A DNA stretch of 64,000 bases from Lachnospiraceae bacterium (GTDB taxonomy: Bacteria > Bacillota > Clostridia > Lachnospirales > Lachnospiraceae): NCBI GenBank assembly GCA_021770755.1, contig JAETQI010000011.1:1-64000 (forward strand). Direction: 5' to 3'. The position numbers and the translations under genes are program-made. Every line of letters starts with the position of its first letter. Positions within the stretch are counted from its first letter, which is position 1. The notes beneath the pieces were generated by a model. It was not told where the DNA came from, made no database searches, and saw only the letters and a list, made by a program, of their open reading frames with translations. Positions 25,271 to 34,954 of this stretch are shown here, one piece after another.

Positions 25271-26887
25271 ATGTACCGAATCATTCTGATTGACGATGAA
25301 CCCCTGATCCTTGCCGGCATCGCGTCACTGATCTGCTGGGAAGAGCATGACTGCTGTATCGTGGGAAAAGCCACGAACGGACATGATGCCATCGACATGA
25401 TCCTGGAAACCCAGCCGGATATCATCATCACGGATATCCGCATGCCAGTCATGAACGGTCTGGAGCTGATCGAAGCCTGCCAGGAGAAACACTGTGAATT
25501 TGCATTTATCTTCCTTACCAACCTGGAGGATTTCCAGCTTGCAAAACAGGCTGTGCGCCTGGGTGCCATTGATTATCTGGTAAAGCTGGACCTGCAGCCG
25601 CAGACGCTGATCCAGGCGCTGGACAGAGCCAAGGAACACTGTTCCCGCATGGAGAGCCACCACAACAAGGAACTGTACTCCCTGCTGTTAAAAGACACAC
25701 AGAAACAGCAGGAGCGCAATTACTTTTCCCAGCTCCTTCTGTCCACGGCAGAAGAAAACATGCCCGCCGCCCCGGAGATCTCAGCCTGTTATCCGGATTG
25801 TTATCTGATCCTGCTGCAGATGAAACCGGAACAGATCCTTTTTGGCCACGCGGAAACATACGATTTCCAGTTTATCTCCAGCCAGCTTCAGGATATCGTC
25901 AGCGGTATAGGGTCGCGCTATTTCTCCAGCCATACCATACTCGCACCGCACAAAGATACCCTGCTCCTTGTCGTCTGTCCCAAACCGGAAAGCAGTACGG
26001 AGAAATCCCTCTCGGAATTCTGCACGAAAGTCAACGTGGCTCTTAGCACTTATTTCGCCCTGACTGCCCTGTTCGGCATCAGTCTGAAAAAGACCGGCAT
26101 ATCCACGCTTTCCGAGGCTCTTTGCGAAGCGCAGTCCGCCCTGAACCGCTGCTACTATGATTCTTCGCTGCGCATCGCCTTTTACAAAGGTCAGGAATCC
26201 CGCCTCCGGCCGCCTGCACAGCGGGAATTTAATATCAATTTCCTAAAGAAATCCATGTCTGCCGCCGTGCTGGAAAACGAAAGTCAGGATCTGAGAGAAA
26301 TATTTCGTGAACTCTCCGAACTGTTCACACAGTACAAACCGGACAAAACACAGGCAGTCAGCGCCTGCATCAATATCTATTCCTACCTGCACGACCTGCT
26401 GCCAAATGAAAGCTTTGAGGACGGCACCTTTCCGTACAGCATGGATATCGCCAAACAGTTGGCACAACTGGGCAGTCTGGACGATATCCTGCAGTGGCAG
26501 AACAGCTTCTGTGAGAAGATATGCTCCCTGCTGACCGAGCGGAAAGAAAGACGCTCCGACAAATTCGTCCACATGGCGAAGCGATACATCCATGAACACT
26601 ACAGGGAAAAGCTGACACTGTCAGATATCGCGGAACACTTAAAGATCAGCTCCGGCTATCTGAGCACCTCCTTTAGCACCTGCACGAACCGGACTGTTTC
26701 GGACTATATTGCCGAGGTAAAGATCGAACACGCCAAGGAGCTGATCGATTCCGGCGAGTACCTGATCTATGAGATCGCAAACCAGTTGGGATTTGAGAAC
26801 GCTTATTATTTCAGCAAGGTATTCAAAAAAATAACCGGCATGTCGCCCAAAAATTACGAATGCCGGCATAGATCGAATCAGGAATGA
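25271..26887 (+). CDS. YesN-like response regulator (receiver plus AraC DNA-binding domain)
   Basis: The 538-residue regulator has an N-terminal receiver (LIDDEP, phospho-acceptor Asp55 in IIITDIRMPVMNG), a long middle region with no recognised fold, and a C-terminal AraC domain (TLSDIAEHLKISSGYLSTSF, IYEIANQLGFENAYYFSKVF). It is the partner of the preceding kinase. The near-identical 25-bp sites upstream of this operon and upstream of the importer operon at 37 kb are its most likely targets, with autoregulation at the first. The sulfatase gene starts 57 bp downstream without a terminator. Confidence 0.92.
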   Translation: MYRIILIDDEPLILAGIASLICWEEHDCCIVGKATNGHDAIDMILETQPDIIITDIRMPVMNGLELIEACQEKHCEFAFIFLTNLEDFQLAKQAVRLGAIDYLVKLDLQPQTLIQALDRAKEHCSRMESHHNKELYSLLLKDTQKQQERNYFSQLLLSTAEENMPAAPEISACYPDCYLILLQMKPEQILFGHAETYDFQFISSQLQDIVSGIGSRYFSSHTILAPHKDTLLLVVCPKPESSTEKSLSEFCTKVNVALSTYFALTALFGISLKKTGISTLSEALCEAQSALNRCYYDSSLRIAFYKGQESRLRPPAQREFNINFLKKSMSAAVLENESQDLREIFRELSELFTQYKPDKTQAVSACINIYSYLHDLLPNESFEDGTFPYSMDIAKQLAQLGSLDDILQWQNSFCEKICSLLTERKERRSDKFVHMAKRYIHEHYREKLTLSDIAEHLKISSGYLSTSFSTCTNRTVSDYIAEVKIEHAKELIDSGEYLIYEIANQLGFENAYYFSKVFKKITGMSPKNYECRHRSNQE

Positions 26888-26944
26888 GGAACTATTAATC
26901 ACACAATATTATCAACATACGCTCGTGAAAGGAGAACAAATTCT

Positions 26945-28447
26945 ATGAGTAAAAAAGTGATACTGATCATGACCGACACAACCCGCACCGACATGCTGGG
27001 CTGCTACGGCAACCCCGGCATGATCACGCCCAATCTGGACCAGCTTGCCGCGGACGGGATCCGTTTTGAACAGGCGTACACCACACAGCCCGTCTGCCAG
27101 CCTGCGCGCTCCGCCATCTTCACCGGGACTTATCCCCATTCCTGCGCCGGCTGGTCAAACTGCATGGGACTGTCCGACAATGTCCAGAATATCGGACGCC
27201 GCCTGAGCGACCACGGCATCCACAGCGCTTATATCGGAAAATGGCATCTGGACGGAGGCGACTACTTCGGGCTTGGCAGATGCGCGGACGGCTGGGATCC
27301 CGATTACTGGTACGACATGCGCAATTACCTGGACGAACTCACACCCGAGGAGCGCTATCTTTCCCGCCAGACCCACAGCATGGAGACCCATGACATCAAG
27401 GAGGAGTTCACCTTCGGACACCGCTGTTCCGACAAGGCGATCGATTTCCTGAAAAAACACCATGATCTGGACGACGACTACTTTCTGGTGGTCTCCTATG
27501 ACGAGCCCCACGGTCCCAGCCTCTGCCCCAGGGAATTCTGGCAGCAATATGAAGATTATGAATTTCCCCGCAAGGCCAACCTGCTCGATACCCTGGAGGA
27601 CAAACCCGAGCACCACAGGATCTGGGCGGGCGACGACTACATGAAAGCGGCATCGCCTGATTTTTCCATGCGGTTCAAATACTTCCTGGGCTGCAACAGC
27701 TTTGCGGACTATGAGATCGGGCGCGTGTTGAAAGCCGTGGACGACTATGCCAGCGACGCAGTCGTCATCTATACCTCCGACCACGGCGATATGCTCTACT
27801 CCCACTCCCTGACTGCCAAGGGACCCGCCATGTACGAGGAGATCACCCACATTCCGTTCATCGTGCGCGGCTTTGGCAGGAACCAGGTTGACCCCAACCC
27901 AGTCTCCCACATCAACCTGGCACCCACCCTATGCGATATCTTCGGGGTGCCCAAGCCAAAGGTCTTCGAGGGAAAAAGCATCTATGAGGAGCTGAAAACG
28001 GGACAGCGGACAAACGATTACGTCTTTATGGAATTCGGGCGGTATGAGGTTGACCACGACGGTTTTGGCGGTTATCAGCCTGTCCGCTGTGTCTTTGACG
28101 GGCGGTATAAGCTGGTCATCAACCTGATGACCTCCGATGAGCTCTATGACCTGCAAAACGATCCGGATGAGATGAAGAACCGGATCCTCGACGCTTCGCT
28201 GGATGCTGAAAAGAAGCGCCTGCACAAAGCGCTGCTCGACAACATGTACGAAACCCGCGACCCGTTCCGCGGATACTACTGGGAAAACCGCCCCTGGAAC
28301 AGCTATCCCGCGGACAAGACCTGGAACAGCCGCCTGATGACCCGGCAGAGAGAAAATGAAGAATATGAACCCCGCCAGTTAGATTATAATACCGGACTTG
28401 CCATGAAAGAGGCCACCCGGAAAAAAGGACAATGCATCTCGGAATAA
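26945..28447 (+). CDS. Formylglycine-dependent sulfatase (cytoplasmic), first of two
   Basis: This 500-residue sulfatase removes sulfate esters from a sugar. It has the formylglycine signature CQPAR (Cys51 in VCQPARSAIFTG), the metal-binding opening ILIMTDTTRTDMLGCYG, GKWHLDG and TSDHGDM. There is no signal peptide, so it works on imported saccharide inside the cell. Cys51 must be oxidised by a maturase, and a matching anSME gene lies 9 kb away. It is the last gene of the two-component operon and converges on the nahK-like gene with a strong hairpin between. Substrate position on the sugar is not readable from sequence. Confidence 0.92.
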   Translation: MSKKVILIMTDTTRTDMLGCYGNPGMITPNLDQLAADGIRFEQAYTTQPVCQPARSAIFTGTYPHSCAGWSNCMGLSDNVQNIGRRLSDHGIHSAYIGKWHLDGGDYFGLGRCADGWDPDYWYDMRNYLDELTPEERYLSRQTHSMETHDIKEEFTFGHRCSDKAIDFLKKHHDLDDDYFLVVSYDEPHGPSLCPREFWQQYEDYEFPRKANLLDTLEDKPEHHRIWAGDDYMKAASPDFSMRFKYFLGCNSFADYEIGRVLKAVDDYASDAVVIYTSDHGDMLYSHSLTAKGPAMYEEITHIPFIVRGFGRNQVDPNPVSHINLAPTLCDIFGVPKPKVFEGKSIYEELKTGQRTNDYVFMEFGRYEVDHDGFGGYQPVRCVFDGRYKLVINLMTSDELYDLQNDPDEMKNRILDASLDAEKKRLHKALLDNMYETRDPFRGYYWENRPWNSYPADKTWNSRLMTRQRENEEYEPRQLDYNTGLAMKEATRKKGQCISE

Positions 28448-28461
28448 AGGATACAGACAAG

Positions 28462-28496
28462 GAACATGCCCCCTGGATCACCCAGGGGGCATGTTC
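28462..28496. terminator. Bidirectional hairpin between convergent operons
   Basis: Perfect 15-bp arms GAACATGCCCCCTGG and CCAGGGGGCATGTTC enclose ATCAC. It lies between the sulfatase stop and the nahK-like stop. It lacks clear T-runs but is very stable; probably shared by both operons. Confidence 0.65.
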
Positions 28497-28497
28497 A

Positions 28498-29610
28498 TCA
28501 CACGAACCGTTTCATCGCATCCCATTTCCGTTCCATATCCGCCACCAGCGCAAACTGCGTTCTGGCGCGATCCAGATTGTGCTCCGGCCTGTGGATCCGG
28601 AAATATCTGTCGCCCTCCAGATAATCAGTCAGAAAGCGCATGCCGCACTCCAGCGTCATCAGCTTTGCGCCCCACGGCAACAGGCGGATCTCCGCATCTG
28701 TCAGACTGCCTGCACAGCCCTCGAGAAATCCGCTCACATATGCCTCATACAGCGGAAGCGAGAGCGATACTTTGCTTAAGTCCCTCTCATCCTCTTCCGC
28801 CGTGTTGGCGCCGAAGCGGATCGAATCGCCAAAGTCAAATACCGCAGTGCCCGGCATCACCGTATCCAGGTCGATAACGCACACCGCCTCCCCTGACCGG
28901 GTATCGATCAGAACATTGTTCAGCTTCGTGTCGTTGTGCGTGACACGGTAGGGGATCTCTCCGTTTTGCAGCCGGTCCATCACAACGGACAGTTCCGCTT
29001 TTCTGTCCATGACAAACGCGATCTCGCTGCCAACGTGTTTTGCCCTGCCGCACGCATCTGTCTCCACCGCCCTGCAGAACGCTTCAAAACGTTTCGGCGT
29101 GTTGTGAAAATCCGGAATCGTCTCTGTCAGCTCCGACACCGGATAGGCATCCAGAAGTCTCTGAAAATGTCCAAACGCCTTCGCACTCTGATAAAAATCT
29201 TCTTTACTCTCCGCCACGTCGTATCCGACGGCATCCGTGATAAACAGATACATCCTCCACCAGGATCCCAGACTGTCCACATAATAGTCCGCCCCGGCCT
29301 TTGTCCGGATCAGCGTCAGCGTCTCGCGCTGCGCATCGCCTCCCGCCCTGACGATCTGATCCCGCAGATATGCCGTGACGCCGGATATATTCTGCATCAG
29401 GCCGCCGGGATCCTGAAACACATGCGTGTTCATCCGCTGCAGGATATACTGGTGGCGCTGCTCCCCCTCCTCTGTGCAGAGCAAAAATGTGTCATTGATA
29501 TGCCCGTTTCCATAGCGCGCGCACTCTGACGGTATTCCCTCCACACAGAACTGGCTGACAGCCTCCTCGATCTTCTCACATGCCCCTGTGGCAATCTTCT
29601 GATAATCCAC
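28498..29610 (-). CDS. N-acetylhexosamine 1-kinase (NahK-like, APH fold)
   Basis: The 370-residue kinase would phosphorylate GlcNAc or GalNAc at the anomeric carbon. It resembles Bifidobacterium NahK over its whole length: YGNGHINDTFL, YILQRMNTHVFQDP, RVTHNDTKLNNVLID (catalytic loop), VCVIDLDTVMPGT, FDFGDSIRFGANTAEEDERDLSKV and LECGMRFLTDYLEGD. GTG at 29610 is chosen because GGGAGGAAG precedes it, and it overlaps the stop of the nucleotidyltransferase gene by one base; an upstream ATG at 29625 has no ribosome site. With GH88 and sulfatases in the same operon, the HexNAc would come from desulfated, deglucuronylated disaccharides. Specificity for GlcNAc versus GalNAc is not resolved. Confidence 0.88.
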   Translation of the reverse strand: MDYQKIATGACEKIEEAVSQFCVEGIPSECARYGNGHINDTFLLCTEEGEQRHQYILQRMNTHVFQDPGGLMQNISGVTAYLRDQIVRAGGDAQRETLTLIRTKAGADYYVDSLGSWWRMYLFITDAVGYDVAESKEDFYQSAKAFGHFQRLLDAYPVSELTETIPDFHNTPKRFEAFCRAVETDACGRAKHVGSEIAFVMDRKAELSVVMDRLQNGEIPYRVTHNDTKLNNVLIDTRSGEAVCVIDLDTVMPGTAVFDFGDSIRFGANTAEEDERDLSKVSLSLPLYEAYVSGFLEGCAGSLTDAEIRLLPWGAKLMTLECGMRFLTDYLEGDRYFRIHRPEHNLDRARTQFALVADMERKWDAMKRFV

Positions 29611-30542
29611 TATGCTTCCTCCCATAAACGCTCCGGATACAGCCCCGCTTTCTTAAACGCGCGGACTGCCTCCACCACTCTCTCCTTGTCCTCCTTATAC
29701 GTGACGCCATACCAGCTATCGGCAGAGTGAAGGACTTTGACATCCGCCCTGCCTTCCCGGATCAACTGATCCACGACAAACGGCAGGAAATACTCGGATT
29801 TCAGCGGATCGCTGTTCAGGCTGTTGTCCAGAAATGCCGGAAAACGCTTTTCCAGCTCCTTTAAGATACTGGGGGTAAATCCCCACAGATTCATGGACAC
29901 GATCGTATCCTCCGGCAAGGCTGTCCAGACTGCCCCGCCATCCTCCGTATATTCCGCGCGGTTTCCGTGTTTCTCGATCCGCGTCCGCTCCACGATCTCC
30001 TGCAGCATACCGCTCTCACTCAGCGTGCACACGCCCCTGGCGACATGCCCATGATCCGTCAGCGTCTTGTACAGGTCATATCCTACCATGGTGTAATGAC
30101 AGGTGTCGTCATCCTCCATATGGGAGAGCTGGTCAAAGATCGTCTGAAATGCGGACTTGCCATAGTAGTCATCCGCATTGATCACGGCAAAGGGCGCATC
30201 CCCAAGCTCCCCGGCACAGCAGAGCACCGCGTGGGCAGTACCCCACGGCTTCACCCTTCCCTCAGGACAGGCGTACCCCTCCGGCAACTGGTCCAGCTCC
30301 TGATATACATAGGCGGTCTCCACATGCGCCTCCATGCGCCTGCCGATCTGCTCCCGAAACTCTTGCTCAATGCTCTTTTTGATCAGGAAGATGATCTTCT
30401 CAAACCCTGCCGCCACCGCGTCATATATGGAAAAATCAATGATCAGATTTCCATGGTCGTCAATGGGATCGATCTGTTTCAATCCCCCATAGCGGCTTCC
30501 CATCCCTGCCGCCATGATCACAAGTACTGGTTTTTTCCTCAT
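29610..30542 (-). CDS. Sugar-1-phosphate nucleotidyltransferase (LnpC-like)
   Basis: The 310-residue protein opens VLVIMAAGMGSRYGGLKQIDPI, the nucleotide-binding loop of NTP-transferases, with INADDYYG as the metal-binding aspartate region. Related proteins beside NahK in bifidobacteria join UTP to hexose 1-phosphates. Here it overlaps the nahK-like gene by one base and should convert HexNAc 1-phosphate to a UDP-sugar, giving a salvage route. The nucleotide and sugar are inferred from context. Confidence 0.82.
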   Translation of the reverse strand: MRKKPVLVIMAAGMGSRYGGLKQIDPIDDHGNLIIDFSIYDAVAAGFEKIIFLIKKSIEQEFREQIGRRMEAHVETAYVYQELDQLPEGYACPEGRVKPWGTAHAVLCCAGELGDAPFAVINADDYYGKSAFQTIFDQLSHMEDDDTCHYTMVGYDLYKTLTDHGHVARGVCTLSESGMLQEIVERTRIEKHGNRAEYTEDGGAVWTALPEDTIVSMNLWGFTPSILKELEKRFPAFLDNSLNSDPLKSEYFLPFVVDQLIREGRADVKVLHSADSWYGVTYKEDKERVVEAVRAFKKAGLYPERLWEEA

Positions 30543-30562
30543 CGTTCTTACCTCTCTTCATA

Positions 30563-31966
30563 TTATTCCATGCCGTCATCCCGCTGTTTCTCCCACAAAA
30601 AGGGATCTCCCAGCATGGCCAGATACGCTTTCAACCGTTTCCTGCATGCCAGGATCCTGGCGTCCTGGCAGTCTCTCCCGATCACGCGCGGGTGTAGCTG
30701 CCACGGGTCGCTCTGATCCTCATACAGATATTCCGCCTGTCTGTCCTCCGGCGTATAGCCGTTCGTTATCACGTATGTATACGCCCGTGTCCTGATCCCG
30801 CGCCAGCCGTGCGCCTTGTGCGTCTGCCCCGATCTGGCAAAGGCATCGACGCTCTCCGGCGATCCGGGGTAAGAACATATGAACAGATCCTCCGGTTCCG
30901 TCTGTTGTTCCCCGAAGACCGACGCCCTGTGGCTGATCCCCTGGCAGGTATCCGGCACTGGCACGTCCAGCAGCTCCAGCAGCGTAGGCATGTGATCCGG
31001 GCTGGCAAACAGAACATCGCTCTTTCCGGGCCTGATCCGGTCTTTCTGCCGCATCAGCAGCGGAATGTGGAGCGATTCCTCATACCAGACATTCTTGCTC
31101 ATAAGCCCGTGGGAGCCGAGCATCTCCCCGTGATCCGCCGAAAGCACGACCAGCGTGTTCTCCTCCATGTCGTTCTCGCGCAGATATCGTGCGATCCGCC
31201 CGAACTGTTCGTCGATCCCGTACACTGCCGCAAAATACTGTCTGGCGATGACCGCCATCTCAGGCGTGCGCTTTTCCTCCGGCACATTGGGACGCCACGC
31301 GATGTCGAGGTCTCTGAATTTCTCGTAATAGCGCTCGGGAACCAGCTCATATGGCAGGTGCGGCGGATTATAGGACACAAACAGGGCAAACGGATCGTCC
31401 GCAGCGCGATGGGCGTCCAGATATTCCAGCGCCTTGTCTGTCTCATACTCCGCCGACCATTTCCCCGGTCGGATCTGCCTCGGGGAGTCCGTCCAGTAAT
31501 GGGGATCGAGATGGTCATCGCAGGCTCCGTAGGACAGCCAGTAATCAAACCCCTGCCGCCTCTCTCCCGGCGGCGTGTAAGCGTCCCAGCCTGCCGCACC
31601 CGACTCCGGATGGCTTATAAAGTTCTGCTCCGACGCGTCCAGATGCCATTTTCCGATATATGCCGTGTCATATCCCGCACCCTGCAGTACATTTCCGATA
31701 CAGGTTTCCTGCGGTTTCAGCATCAGCTTTTCCTCCAGGCCGGTCTTGCAGTTCGTCCACAGTCCGATCGAAAAAGGATATCTGCCCGTCATCAGGCTTC
31801 CCCGGTGCGGCGTGCAGAGCGGAAAAGTGCTGTACGCGTGCTCAAAGCACAGGCTCTCCTCCGCAAACGCATCCATATTGGGCGTGACCGCCTGATCCTG
31901 ATGGACACAGCCCATCGCATGATATCTCCACTGATCCGCAAAGATATAGATCAAATTCGTCTTCAT
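30563..31966 (-). CDS. Formylglycine-dependent sulfatase (cytoplasmic), second of two
   Basis: This 467-residue sulfatase carries CTPHR (Cys51 in LCTPHRGSLMTGRYP), the opening NLIYIFADQWRYHAMGC, GKWHLD and SADHGEMLGSHG. The FADQWR opening and CTPHR motif differ from those of the first sulfatase, so the two probably act on different sulfate positions or sugars. No signal peptide is present. It lies between GH88 and the nucleotidyltransferase in a tight operon, so desulfation belongs to the same intracellular pathway. Confidence 0.92.
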   Translation of the reverse strand: MKTNLIYIFADQWRYHAMGCVHQDQAVTPNMDAFAEESLCFEHAYSTFPLCTPHRGSLMTGRYPFSIGLWTNCKTGLEEKLMLKPQETCIGNVLQGAGYDTAYIGKWHLDASEQNFISHPESGAAGWDAYTPPGERRQGFDYWLSYGACDDHLDPHYWTDSPRQIRPGKWSAEYETDKALEYLDAHRAADDPFALFVSYNPPHLPYELVPERYYEKFRDLDIAWRPNVPEEKRTPEMAVIARQYFAAVYGIDEQFGRIARYLRENDMEENTLVVLSADHGEMLGSHGLMSKNVWYEESLHIPLLMRQKDRIRPGKSDVLFASPDHMPTLLELLDVPVPDTCQGISHRASVFGEQQTEPEDLFICSYPGSPESVDAFARSGQTHKAHGWRGIRTRAYTYVITNGYTPEDRQAEYLYEDQSDPWQLHPRVIGRDCQDARILACRKRLKAYLAMLGDPFLWEKQRDDGME

Positions 31967-31996
31967 CCTGTCCTTGTCACATCTCCTTTCACAGCG

Positions 31997-33175
31997 CTAC
32001 CAGTACATCTCCCAGTCCGCAATGCTCCTAGTCAGCGCCTCCATATAGAAATAATCCCCCCATGTATTGCACTCGTCCACGCCTCGGTTTTTGCAGGTAT
32101 TTTCCGCGGAATCCCGCGCGTAGGTTCCGTGGAGCAGCAGACCGTTGGACTGTTTCGGATCAGCGTTGCCGCAGGTCCGGATCAGGGCATACAGCATGCG
32201 CTTCGCCGCACCTGTATATTTTTCCGCGCGCTCGCGATCCAGATATTTTGCCATTTCAAGCATCCCGCACACGGCGATCGCCGCCGCGGAGGAGTCCCTT
32301 GGCTCCGCGCTTCCGGTGTCAAAGTCAAAATCCCAGTATGGAATCAGATCCTCCGGAAGATGGCAGAGAAAGAAGTCCGTCACGCGCTCAAACAGTCTGA
32401 TATAGGAATCATCCCTGAGATAATGATAACTCAGCGCGATCCCATATATCCCCCACGCCTGCCCTCTCGCCCATGCAGAATCGTTCCGGTTTCCCTGGTG
32501 CGTCACGCCGTACGACGGCTCCCCCGTCTCCATGTCGATAAAATATGTGTGATACGTGGAATCATCCTCCCGCAGAATGCAGTTCACTGCTGTTTTGATG
32601 TGGTTCTCCGCCATGCGGGCATATTTTTTGTCTCCAGTCACTTCACTTGCCCAGTACAGAAGCGGAAGGTTCAGCAGGCAGTCGATGATCAGCCGGTACT
32701 CCGACGCCTCTCCCACACTGCCCCACGCCTGCAGAAATTTTCCTTTTTCCCGATACCGCCCCGCCAGATGGTCAGCCGCCATCAGCGCAGCCTCCTTTGC
32801 CTTCTCATTTCCTGTCAGCTTATACGCCGCCACACAAGACAGGCTGAACAGGAATCCCATATCGTGATGATTCACATCGATCTTATCCGCGATCCTGTGA
32901 AAAAAGCTGTCTACCTGCACGGTTGCCGCCTGCCGGAACACCTCCTCATCCGTATGCTCATAGGCAAGCCAGAGCACCCCGGTCCAGAATCCCGTCGTCC
33001 ATTCCACATTCTCCGTCGCTTCATAGAAACCCTGAAAACTGTTGGATGATGGAAAATGATCCGTAAATACCGACAGATCACTCCTGACGATCCCGATCGC
33101 GGTCTCCAGCGCTTTCTTTACCAGCGCTTCATCCGCGGCAGGATACTTCATGAGCGTCTCAAATGTTTGTGCCAT
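31997..33175 (-). CDS. GH88 unsaturated glucuronyl hydrolase
   Basis: The 392-residue enzyme removes 4,5-unsaturated uronic acid from disaccharides left by glycosaminoglycan lyases. Landmarks are TTGFWTGVLWLAYE, HHDMGFLFSLS with the first catalytic Asp, RLIIDCLLNLPLLYWAS with the second, and WARGQAWGIYG. ATG at 33175 is favoured over TTG at 33184 because GGGGG stands 10 bp before it. No signal peptide, so it is cytoplasmic. Together with two sulfatases and a HexNAc kinase it argues for chondroitin-, heparin- or hyaluronan-derived disaccharides rather than pectin. No lyase gene is in the window. Confidence 0.9.
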   Translation of the reverse strand: MAQTFETLMKYPAADEALVKKALETAIGIVRSDLSVFTDHFPSSNSFQGFYEATENVEWTTGFWTGVLWLAYEHTDEEVFRQAATVQVDSFFHRIADKIDVNHHDMGFLFSLSCVAAYKLTGNEKAKEAALMAADHLAGRYREKGKFLQAWGSVGEASEYRLIIDCLLNLPLLYWASEVTGDKKYARMAENHIKTAVNCILREDDSTYHTYFIDMETGEPSYGVTHQGNRNDSAWARGQAWGIYGIALSYHYLRDDSYIRLFERVTDFFLCHLPEDLIPYWDFDFDTGSAEPRDSSAAAIAVCGMLEMAKYLDRERAEKYTGAAKRMLYALIRTCGNADPKQSNGLLLHGTYARDSAENTCKNRGVDECNTWGDYFYMEALTRSIADWEMYW

Positions 33176-33212
33176 AAATCTCAATCCCCCTAACTATATG
33201 AACGTATATATA

Positions 33213-34097
33213 CTAGATCATGATCGTATACTCCGCGTAAAACTCCCCTGAAGGCGCAAGCTCGTTTCCATACCTGCGCTCAGACAGCTCCCCCGCAAAA
33301 CCCTCACTGTCGCATATGCCGTACCATGGCTCGATGCAGATGAACGGCGCGTTTTTCTTCGCGGGCGACCATATGCCAAGGACCGGCGCGTCAGAACATA
33401 CCGTCACATAGGGCTTCCCGCTGCTGTCACAGAGTGATATTGTATGCGCCTGATCATTCTCCAGGATCAGTGCATCCGTGTCGAACAAGTCTGCCGTGAT
33501 CTCCATCGCGCCGTCCCGCAGGGCAAACTCTTTTGTGCCACCTGTGAGCAGACTGTTCTCCCCCACGAGACTCGACACAATCTTATCTTTTGCATCAAAC
33601 ATAAGTTTGTAATCTGTCCGTGTCCCTCTGCCGCCGATCGGGCACCAGAACGCCGGATGCCCGCCGATACTAAAATACATTCTTTGGCTGCCACAGTTTT
33701 TTACGTTCCACGAGACAACAAGCTTCTTTTCGTTCTCTTTGTCAAACCGGTATCCCTGTTCAAACTCGAATTCAAAGGGAAATACCGTCCTCGTCTCCTC
33801 ATCTGACCGCAGCAGGAATATCAGCTCCTCCTCCGTCTGCCGCAGAAGTTCAAACTCCATATCCTTTGCAAATCCGTGCTTTGCCATCGGATACGCTTTG
33901 CCGCCATAGCGGAAGCTGCCGTTGTTCAGACAGCCCACAAGCGGAAAGAGCACAGGCGATGTCCGCCCCCAGTATGCAGGATCCGCATTCCACATATATT
34001 CCATGCCGCTGTCCAGTTTTTTAAGTGATCGCAGCTCCGCGCCATGTGAATCTACGCAGATGCCGATCTGAGTATTTTTTAGACTATATATTGCCAT
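33213..34097 (-). CDS. Aldose 1-epimerase family protein (LacX/YeaD-like)
   Basis: The 294-residue protein has the galactose mutarotase-like fold, with WGRTSPVLFPLVG, KHGFAKDMEF and SIGGHPAFWCPIG as the family landmarks. Such enzymes interconvert sugar anomers, here probably those released by GH88 or needed by the kinase, which uses one anomer. It sits between the permease and GH88 genes in the operon. Exact sugar is unknown. Confidence 0.85.
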   Translation of the reverse strand: MAIYSLKNTQIGICVDSHGAELRSLKKLDSGMEYMWNADPAYWGRTSPVLFPLVGCLNNGSFRYGGKAYPMAKHGFAKDMEFELLRQTEEELIFLLRSDEETRTVFPFEFEFEQGYRFDKENEKKLVVSWNVKNCGSQRMYFSIGGHPAFWCPIGGRGTRTDYKLMFDAKDKIVSSLVGENSLLTGGTKEFALRDGAMEITADLFDTDALILENDQAHTISLCDSSGKPYVTVCSDAPVLGIWSPAKKNAPFICIEPWYGICDSEGFAGELSERRYGNELAPSGEFYAEYTIMI

Positions 34098-34115
34098 ATT
34101 GCATTCCCTTTCCCG

Positions 34116-34943
34116 TCATCCTTTGATACCGCTGGCGGCAACCCCTTCCACAAAGAACCGCTGACAGCTCAGAAATACGATCACGATCGGAATGAGGGAG
34201 CACACGGAAGCAGCCATGATCCATGCATAGTCCGCTCCATACTGGGAGATGAACATGCGGATGCCTAACTGCACCGTCTTAAGCTCTTTTGTCTTTAGAT
34301 AGATCAGCGGACCCATGAAGTCATTCCATACATTTGTGAAGGTAAAAATGATCAGGGTAGCCATAGCCGGTTTTCCAAGCGGGAACACGATCTTGGCAAA
34401 AATGCCGAATTCGCTCAGCCCGTCGATCCGCGCCGCCTCACACAGCTCATCCGGAATACTGATATAAAACTGCCGGATCAGAAACACGCCGAACGCGGAA
34501 AACGCCTGCATCAGTATCAGTCCGATATGTGTGTCATTCAACCCCATCTTGGAGACCAGGATGAACTGCGGCACCATGTACACCTGCCAGGGAACCGCTA
34601 TGGTCGTGACATACATCAGAAAAATTAGATCCCTTCCCGCAAACCTGCATTTAGTAAATCCATACGCCGCAAAGCAGCTAGTGCAGAGCTGGACAGCCGT
34701 CGTGATCAACGTCAGCTTGGCAGTATTGATAAAGAAGGTGATCAGCGGCAGCTTCTCCCATATCACTTTATAATTTTCCGGGTGCAGGGTTTCCGGCCAC
34801 CATCTCATGGGTATGGAGAACACGTCCTTATTCAGTTTTAGCGATGAGATCACCATCCAGTAAAATGGAACCAGCATAGTTATCGACAAACCAATCAAAA
34901 TGACATACAGGATGACTTTTATTGCTTTTCTCTTTGTATTCAT
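34116..34943 (-). CDS. Carbohydrate ABC transporter permease (MalG-like)
   Basis: The 275-residue inner-membrane permease has six membrane segments and the ATPase coupling loop ELCEAARIDGLSEFGIFAKIV. It ends FFVEGVAASGIKG, as usual for MalG-type subunits. It begins 11 bp after the partner permease and 19 bp before the epimerase gene. No ATPase gene accompanies the transporter. Confidence 0.92.
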   Translation of the reverse strand: MNTKRKAIKVILYVILIGLSITMLVPFYWMVISSLKLNKDVFSIPMRWWPETLHPENYKVIWEKLPLITFFINTAKLTLITTAVQLCTSCFAAYGFTKCRFAGRDLIFLMYVTTIAVPWQVYMVPQFILVSKMGLNDTHIGLILMQAFSAFGVFLIRQFYISIPDELCEAARIDGLSEFGIFAKIVFPLGKPAMATLIIFTFTNVWNDFMGPLIYLKTKELKTVQLGIRMFISQYGADYAWIMAASVCSLIPIVIVFLSCQRFFVEGVAASGIKG

Positions 34944-34954
34944 TCAATCCCCTC

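Noticed and set aside
30809-33049. 746-residue open frame on the plus strand
   Set aside because: It spans the antisense of the second sulfatase and GH88, both clearly real, and has shadow-like composition with no domain.
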